DNA from: Zetaproteobacteria bacterium
Lineage (GTDB): Bacteria > Pseudomonadota > Zetaproteobacteria > Mariprofundales > Mariprofundaceae
Reading direction: 5' to 3'
Length of the DNA stretch: 39,179 nt
Assembly: GCA_002753275.1 (NCBI GenBank)
Contig: PEAA01000018.1
Location: 1 to 39,179 of the forward strand
In this document: in pieces, positions 35,201 through 39,179 of the stretch
How positions within the stretch are numbered: the first letter of the stretch is position 1
Layout of the letters: each line of letters begins with the position of its first letter
Made by a program: the position numbers and the translations under genes
Notes under the pieces: generated by a model
Seen by the model: the letters and a program-made list of their open reading frames with translations, nothing else
Database searches by the model: none
What the model was told of the DNA's origin: nothing

Positions 35201-35420
35201 ACAAGGGTGGATAGACACCTTGCTCGAACTTCCCGATGGCTATGTGATTATCGATCACAAGAGTTACCCCGGAACGGAGACAGGAGCAAAAGCCAAATCG
35301 TATGCCCCGCAGTTGCAGGTGTATAAGCAAGCCGTGGAGCTTGCGACAGGGAAACCTGTATTGGAGATGCTGATTCACATGCCATTGGCGGGCGAGGTTA
35401 TTGAAGTGAGGTTTAAATAG
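32238..35420 (+). CDS. AddA-like UvrD-family helicase-nuclease subunit
   Basis: The 1,060-residue protein is a superfamily 1A helicase: Walker A with K15 (SASAGSGKT), ATTFTNKAAAELKERI, DEFQD (349-353), GDQKQSIYGFRGAD, SWRSKELLVDF, TYHKSKGLEWPVVI and LLYVGMTRAR. A C-terminal RecB-type nuclease follows with D993 in GWIDTLL, D1006 and K1008 in IIDHKS, and Q in YAPQLQVYKQA. With the preceding gene it should form an AddAB-type dual-nuclease helicase that processes double-strand ends. Whether it is the cell's main RecBCD substitute or a defence component cannot be told from the window. Confidence 0.9.
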   Translation: MNNIQLISASAGSGKTFFLMEEIAKRIQGEGCDVVAPEAIMATTFTNKAAAELKERIRMKLLGKGCAEEAQRIYDGLIGTVNSICAQLLKEYAFEAGLSPAVDILPEEDAKRIFQMATKDAIEKFSPTLELVAKRLGLMGYGSGFSKQDDWRDFVQRIVELARSNGMQLNDLDRSAQNSWQSLNTLLGTAHAESMNGEDERLKEALIKAVALLESGTPCKKPTIPIIRDIHQKMMKGWELSWADWVTIENIAFNQKDDEIRSLWGPWESDDVATKARHLKHPRFRSDMKAMIEGVFACAAEALSEYAGYKKKQGLMDFVDQEVLVLDMTTHNRSFQNSMRERLQLLMVDEFQDTSPIQLALFLKLSELAKDVIWVGDQKQSIYGFRGADPALMDAVATQIESLNPEDAKKNILKHSWRSKELLVDFCNDIFATAFAHQLDRSKVCLSIPEARKESGAGGWLEDWLIDGQNATTRSGSMVAGIKALIQEKDIQPGDIAVLCRSNEECSELSAALNQAGVRASIAQGELLATQECVLAVAALRYMTDSSDSVAMAEIVCYADHHSQHQGWMKQLLESPNATKEAWKLDPIMQSLDEARGRLMFLTPLESLELAMRCVGMDRMAHAWGETDQRLSNLDQLREACVRYQDRCKSRRGAATVSGFLTWLYEVRKELMQAEGHGSDTVNILTYHKSKGLEWPVVIMASLQKPSKSRLFGASVQEAELFQADDPLQGRGIRFWPWPYGTKRSVEAISLCLDDSEIAVKAKKQALSESQRLLYVGMTRARDGLVLARQVKSNKAKQDWLDELVEDATGNMILDYDEDAFLIQQGTQETKVYDAQTRHLASDDSAQAQAPSKARYMLPKVETSAAYPPATFAPSGVSWGDLHEDDVEAQIKARLGDRLNLCSNPKMADFGNAMHGFFGADDVNCDQASRLSMAENLLKNWGVAGAIRAADMLKASDRLTAWIQSHYPDANMMREWPISMKLSNQQETQGWIDTLLELPDGYVIIDHKSYPGTETGAKAKSYAPQLQVYKQAVELATGKPVLEMLIHMPLAGEVIEVRFK

Positions 35421-35648
35421 GTGGTAGTACATGCGCGAAACGAGACCTGCCCCCTTTCTGCCACAGGTGATAGGGCATGTGTTTAAGTTGAAGTCGTGAC
35501 ACTTGATCGAAGTCATCTATGCTACGCATAAAGGATCATCTAGGGGGAGAGGATGTTCGCAACATCTCTATGTCGCCTGATTCAGCACAGAATTTGCGAA
35601 AAAAGAGCTGACTCTGGTTTCTTATAAGCAACGAAGGAAGTATATGCC
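35421..35648 (+). promoter_or_regulatory. Intergenic leader of the hsd operon
   Basis: These 228 bases hold no convincing gene. A weak promoter candidate is TTGATC (35503-35508, 4/6) with CATAAA (35527-35532, 4/6) at an 18-base spacing. Downstream, GATGTT (35552-35557) pairs with AACATC (35561-35566) around CGC, extended by AGA/TCT with one bulge, without a T run. This hairpin may structure the mRNA leader. GAAGGAAG at 35633-35640 is the hsdM ribosome-binding site. Confidence 0.35.
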
Positions 35649-38411
35649 GTGAATAAACAACAGCTTGCCGCGAAGATCTGGGAATCCGCCAATCAGATGC
35701 GGTCCAAAATTGAGGCCAATGAATATAAGGATTACATCCTAGGCTTCATCTTTTATAAATATCTATCCGACAAACAGGTCGCCTTTGCCCGGCGCGAAGA
35801 GTTCAGTGATGAGGATATCCGCAAGCTTTCTGAAGAGGATGCTGATACCGTTGAATATATCAAAGGCAATATCGGCTATTTCATGGCCTACGAACATCTG
35901 TTTTCCACCTGGATTGCGCAGGGAAGAGATTTTGATGTTTCCAATGTGCGCGATGGGCTTTCAGCATTCAGTCGTTTGATTCATCCCAACCATAAGCGGC
36001 TGTTTGATGGCATTTTCAAAACCCTTGAAACGGGCCTGAGTAAACTGGGTGATACCGCGGGCAAGCAGACCAAAGCGATCAGTGAGCTGATTCATCTTAT
36101 CAAGGATATCCCGATGGATGGCCGGCAGGGCTATGATGTGTTGGGCTTTATCTATGAATACCTGATCAGCATGTTTGCTGCGAATGCGGGCAAGAAGGCG
36201 GGTGAGTTTTATACGCCGCATGAAGTCTCGCTGTTGATGTCGGAAATCGTTGCTGATCATCTGAAGGATAAGGACACCATCCAGATTTATGACCCGACCA
36301 GTGGTTCCGGTTCGCTGCTGATCAATATCGGCCATTGTGTTGCCAGACACATGGACAATAAAAACAACATCAAATACTTCGCGCAGGAATGGAAGGAGAA
36401 CACCTACAACCTGACCCGCATGAACCTGGTGATGCGCGGGATTCTGCCGAATAATATCCAGACCCGGAACGGCGATACCCTTGAAGATGATTGGCCCTAT
36501 TTCGATGAAAATGATCCGATCAACAGCTACAACCCGCTCTATGTCGATGCGGTTGTTTCCAATCCTCCCTATTCGCAAAATTGGGACCCGGATCATAAAG
36601 AGAGTGATCCGCGCTATGCCCGTTTCGGGCTGGCACCGAAATCGAAAGCCGACTATGCCTTTCTGTTGCACGATCTCTATCACCTGAAGCCCGACGGCAT
36701 CATGAGCATTGTCCTGCCGCACGGTGTGCTGTTCCGTGGCGGTGAAGAAGGCGTGATTCGCAAAAACCTGATCGAGAACAATCATATCGATGCCATCATC
36801 GGATTGCCGGCCAATATTTTCTTTGGCACCGGTATTCCTACTACTATTCTTGTCCTCAAACAGAAGCGAGCCAACACCGATGTGCTGATTGTTGATGCTT
36901 CCAAAGGCTTTGCCAAAGAGGGTAAGAACAACAAGCTGCGCGCTTCCGACATCAAAAAAATCTGTGATACCGTTATCGCGCGTGAAACCGTACCTCACTT
37001 CAGCCAATTGGTGGAGAAGAGGACAATTCGCGAAGAGAATGACTATAACCTTAACATCCCACGCTATGTCGATTCCTCAAGCGCATCTGAAAGCTGGGAT
37101 ATCTATGCCTCGATGTTCGGCGGCATCCCGCAAAGCGAACTCGATGCGTTTGCCGATTTCTGGCAGGCATTCCCGACGCTGCGCGATTCGCTGTTTACCG
37201 AAAGCGGTACGCCCTATGTGGAGCCGAAGGTGGCGGATCTGGCGCAGGCGATTCGCGAGCATGCAGAAATATCCGGCTTTGCCGATAAGTATGCCGAATC
37301 CTTTGCCGGTTTTAACGGCTGGCTGAATAGTGAACTGATCGGGCAGATGCTCAGGCTCAATGTGGCTAAACAGGAGAACCGGATCGGTGGCGATATCTTT
37401 TCACGCCTGCAATCCATTCCGCTGATTGATCCATATCATGCCTATCAGATCCTCGATGATCACTGGCAGCAAATCGCCATCGATCTCGAAATTCTTCAGA
37501 CCGAAAGTTTCAACTCCTCCCGAGTCGTTGATCCCAACATGGTGATGAAGAGTAAGGATGGCAAAAAGGAAGAGGTACAGGATGGCTGGAAAGGCCGCAT
37601 CATGCCGTTTGAACTGGTGCAGGCGATCTATCTGAGTGAAGAGCTGGCATCCCTGCAAACCAAAGAGCAACGGTTGATCGAGGTTGTCGCAGGCATTGAA
37701 GAGATTATCGAGACACTTTCGGAAGAAGAGGGCGAATATGAGGTTCTGAACGATGCCAACGATAAATTCGTGGCGGCGAAAATGAAGAGCGAGCTGGCGG
37801 ATATTTTCACCAGTGTGGACTCCGATGAAATACGGGCACTAAACGCCTATCTTGAACTGCTCGAAGCCAAGGCAAAGAAACCGGAGAAAGAAGCCTTTAT
37901 TCGGGAACATACAGAGGTTGATTGGACTCAGATGGAGGCCAATAAGGACGGTACCTACGGCAAGGCCAAAGTGAACAGTTATCTGATGCAGTTGCAGGCA
38001 TCCTTTGATTTCCCGGAGGAATCTTTCGCGCATAAGCTGATCAGGGCGAGCACACTTCTGGATGAAGAAAAGACACTCAAAGCAGACATAAAAGCGGAAG
38101 CCGCTGCATTGCATCTATTGACGAAAAAGACGATTGAGGAGCTGGGTGATGATCAGGTTCGTGAACTGCTCGAACACAAATGGATCATTCCGCTCAGTGA
38201 TGCGCTCCATCAACTGCCGGTTGTGCTGGTTGATACGCTAAGCACTCAACTGCAAGCACTGGCCGAAAAATACCGGATTACCTACGCCGACAATGCCCGC
38301 GCCATTCAGCAGTCCGAGGCCAGCCTTGCAGGCTTGATTGACGAACTCGACGGCAATGCATTCGACATGCAGGGACTTGCCGAGTTTAAAACCCTGCTCA
38401 AGGGCGAGTAA
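35649..38411 (+). CDS. hsdM: Type I restriction-modification DNA methyltransferase subunit, extended
   Basis: HsdM methylates adenine in the site chosen by HsdS. The 920-residue product begins with an HsdM N-terminal helical domain. The N6-adenine methylase core follows, with the SAM-binding DPTSGSGSLLINIG near residue 215, the catalytic N305-P-P-Y in VVSNPPYSQNWDP and IGLPANIFFGTGIPTTILVLK. From about residue 500 it continues for about 400 residues beyond the usual 500-550 of this subunit. That tail is largely helical and charged, with coiled-coil stretches (IEEIIETLSEEEGEYEV). It starts with GTG 35649; ATG 35644 runs straight into TGA. Its base use (more CTG, CGC, GGC codons) differs from the core genes, suggesting transfer. 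hsdS follows after one base. Confidence 0.93.
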   Translation: MNKQQLAAKIWESANQMRSKIEANEYKDYILGFIFYKYLSDKQVAFARREEFSDEDIRKLSEEDADTVEYIKGNIGYFMAYEHLFSTWIAQGRDFDVSNVRDGLSAFSRLIHPNHKRLFDGIFKTLETGLSKLGDTAGKQTKAISELIHLIKDIPMDGRQGYDVLGFIYEYLISMFAANAGKKAGEFYTPHEVSLLMSEIVADHLKDKDTIQIYDPTSGSGSLLINIGHCVARHMDNKNNIKYFAQEWKENTYNLTRMNLVMRGILPNNIQTRNGDTLEDDWPYFDENDPINSYNPLYVDAVVSNPPYSQNWDPDHKESDPRYARFGLAPKSKADYAFLLHDLYHLKPDGIMSIVLPHGVLFRGGEEGVIRKNLIENNHIDAIIGLPANIFFGTGIPTTILVLKQKRANTDVLIVDASKGFAKEGKNNKLRASDIKKICDTVIARETVPHFSQLVEKRTIREENDYNLNIPRYVDSSSASESWDIYASMFGGIPQSELDAFADFWQAFPTLRDSLFTESGTPYVEPKVADLAQAIREHAEISGFADKYAESFAGFNGWLNSELIGQMLRLNVAKQENRIGGDIFSRLQSIPLIDPYHAYQILDDHWQQIAIDLEILQTESFNSSRVVDPNMVMKSKDGKKEEVQDGWKGRIMPFELVQAIYLSEELASLQTKEQRLIEVVAGIEEIIETLSEEEGEYEVLNDANDKFVAAKMKSELADIFTSVDSDEIRALNAYLELLEAKAKKPEKEAFIREHTEVDWTQMEANKDGTYGKAKVNSYLMQLQASFDFPEESFAHKLIRASTLLDEEKTLKADIKAEAAALHLLTKKTIEELGDDQVRELLEHKWIIPLSDALHQLPVVLVDTLSTQLQALAEKYRITYADNARAIQQSEASLAGLIDELDGNAFDMQGLAEFKTLLKGE

Positions 38412-38412
38412 G

Positions 38413-39179
38413 ATGGCAGAACAAGCAAAGAAGAATGTGCCAGAAATTCGCTTTAAAGGTTTCACGGGCGAGTGGGAAGAGAAAACGCTAGGGGGAATGT
38501 TTCCCATTACTTCGGCTGCACGGGTTCATAAACATGAGTGGACAAAAGCAGGTGTTCCTTTTTTTAGATCCAGTGATGTCGTTTCAGACTTTAAAGGCAA
38601 TGAAAATGAAAAAGCGTTTATTTCGTTTGAGCTATTCAGCGCATTAACGGCAAAAGTTGGGCGGGTCAAAAAAGGCGATCTATTGGTTACTGGCGGTGGC
38701 TCGATAGGAATACCATATTTAGTAAAAACAGATGATCCTTTGTATTTTAAGGATGCCGATTTGCTCTGGCTTAAAGTCGGAGAGAACATGGATAGCTGTT
38801 ATTTATATACTTTTTTCTCCGCATTCCCGTTTAAGCGATATATAAAAAGCATCTCTCATATTGGCACGATTGGGCACTATACGGTTGAGCAGGCAAAAAG
38901 CACCCCCATCGGAGTGCCTCAGGAAATCGAAGAACAAACCCAAGTCGGCGCGTATTTTGAGAACCTTGATCAAATGATTGGATTGCATCAGCGGAAGCAT
39001 GAGAAGCTGGTGGTGCTGAAAAAGGCGATGCTCAAAAAGATGTTCCCGGCTCCCGGCTCCACCACCCCCGAAGTCCGCTTCAAAGGCTTTGCTGAACCGT
39101 GGGAAGAAAAACGTTTCGATGAAATCGTTAATCGGGCTACTGCCTTTAGTCAGGATACCAAACTTCCAAGAGTTGAATA
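38413..39179 (+). CDS. hsdS: Type I restriction specificity subunit, 3' end beyond window
   Basis: HsdS recognises the bipartite DNA target through two target-recognition domains. The frame opens at ATG 38413 and has no stop before the window ends (255 full codons seen). It starts with PEIRFKGFTGEWEEKTL, the first domain runs to about residue 155, then a conserved helical spacer follows (PQEIEEQTQVGAYFENLDQMI and LKKAMLKKMFP). The second domain opens with a near copy of the start (PEVRFKGFAEPWEEKRF). This half-repeat is normal for HsdS. It is 38 residues into the second domain when cut. Together with hsdM it forms the methylase part; hsdR should be nearby outside. Confidence 0.93.
   Translation, partial: MAEQAKKNVPEIRFKGFTGEWEEKTLGGMFPITSAARVHKHEWTKAGVPFFRSSDVVSDFKGNENEKAFISFELFSALTAKVGRVKKGDLLVTGGGSIGIPYLVKTDDPLYFKDADLLWLKVGENMDSCYLYTFFSAFPFKRYIKSISHIGTIGHYTVEQAKSTPIGVPQEIEEQTQVGAYFENLDQMIGLHQRKHEKLVVLKKAMLKKMFPAPGSTTPEVRFKGFAEPWEEKRFDEIVNRATAFSQDTKLPRVE

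Noticed and set aside
35961-37007. 348-codon minus-strand open frame opposite hsdM
   Set aside because: It lies entirely antisense to the well-supported methylase core, including its SAM and NPPY motifs, and shows no recognisable domain or ribosome-binding site.
1-39179. tRNA genes, CRISPR arrays, insertion sequences or transposases
   Set aside because: No cloverleaf, regularly spaced repeats, transposase motifs or terminal repeats were recognised on either strand by reading; small elements could have been missed.

Overview
This is one continuous bacterial chromosome segment. It opens on the 3' part of a 5S rRNA, so an rRNA operon lies just upstream, and it closes inside a type I restriction specificity gene. 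It looks proteobacterial. The order asd-fimV-truA, a PhoBR pair behind a classic 11-bp Pho box, the rpsP-rimM-trmD-rplS operon and the yggS-proC-yggT-yggU cluster all fit Gammaproteobacteria or a close relative such as Zetaproteobacteria. The class is an inference from gene order and protein similarity, not a database result.

Region 1 (1-9,321) holds translation and central metabolism. After the 5S gene and two tandem terminators come rpsP, rimM, trmD, a second SPOUT-type RNA methyltransferase, and rplS. Then come glyA, nrdR, leuB, asd, the polar-hub and pilus gene fimV, and an orphan EcfT/CbiQ-like membrane protein. Many genes overlap by 1-4 bases, which indicates translational coupling.

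Region 2 (9,369-15,800) holds truA, the phosphate regulators phoB-phoR, an MscS channel and a large GAF-PAS-PAS hybrid histidine kinase preceded by a nine-codon leader ORF. A bidirectional terminator closes it.

Region 3 (15,818-24,939) starts with a minus-strand secreted delta-class carbonic anhydrase. It is divergent from a CobS-family membrane protein that has lost the family's signature aspartates. Next are rnr, dnaX (with an A10 slippage tract followed by stop codons in both other frames), ybaB, recR, yggS, proC, yggT and yggU.

Region 4 (24,988-29,394) looks like an envelope glycosylation module. A minus-strand operon encodes an ArnT/PMT-type glycosyltransferase, a dolichol-phosphate-mannose-synthase-like GT2 and a ferredoxin-type flavin reductase. 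A divergent flippase-like membrane protein of the lysylphosphatidylglycerol-synthase TM family sits beside it.

Region 5 (29,395-39,179) looks like a defence or recombination island. It has an AddB-like Fe-S nuclease and an AddA-like helicase-nuclease whose genes overlap by four bases. These are followed by hsdM, unusually long because of a roughly 400-residue C-terminal extension, and by the start of hsdS. hsdR is not in the window. The pairing of an AddAB-like machine with a type I methylase is the best candidate here for an under-described system, but a functional link between them is only inferred.
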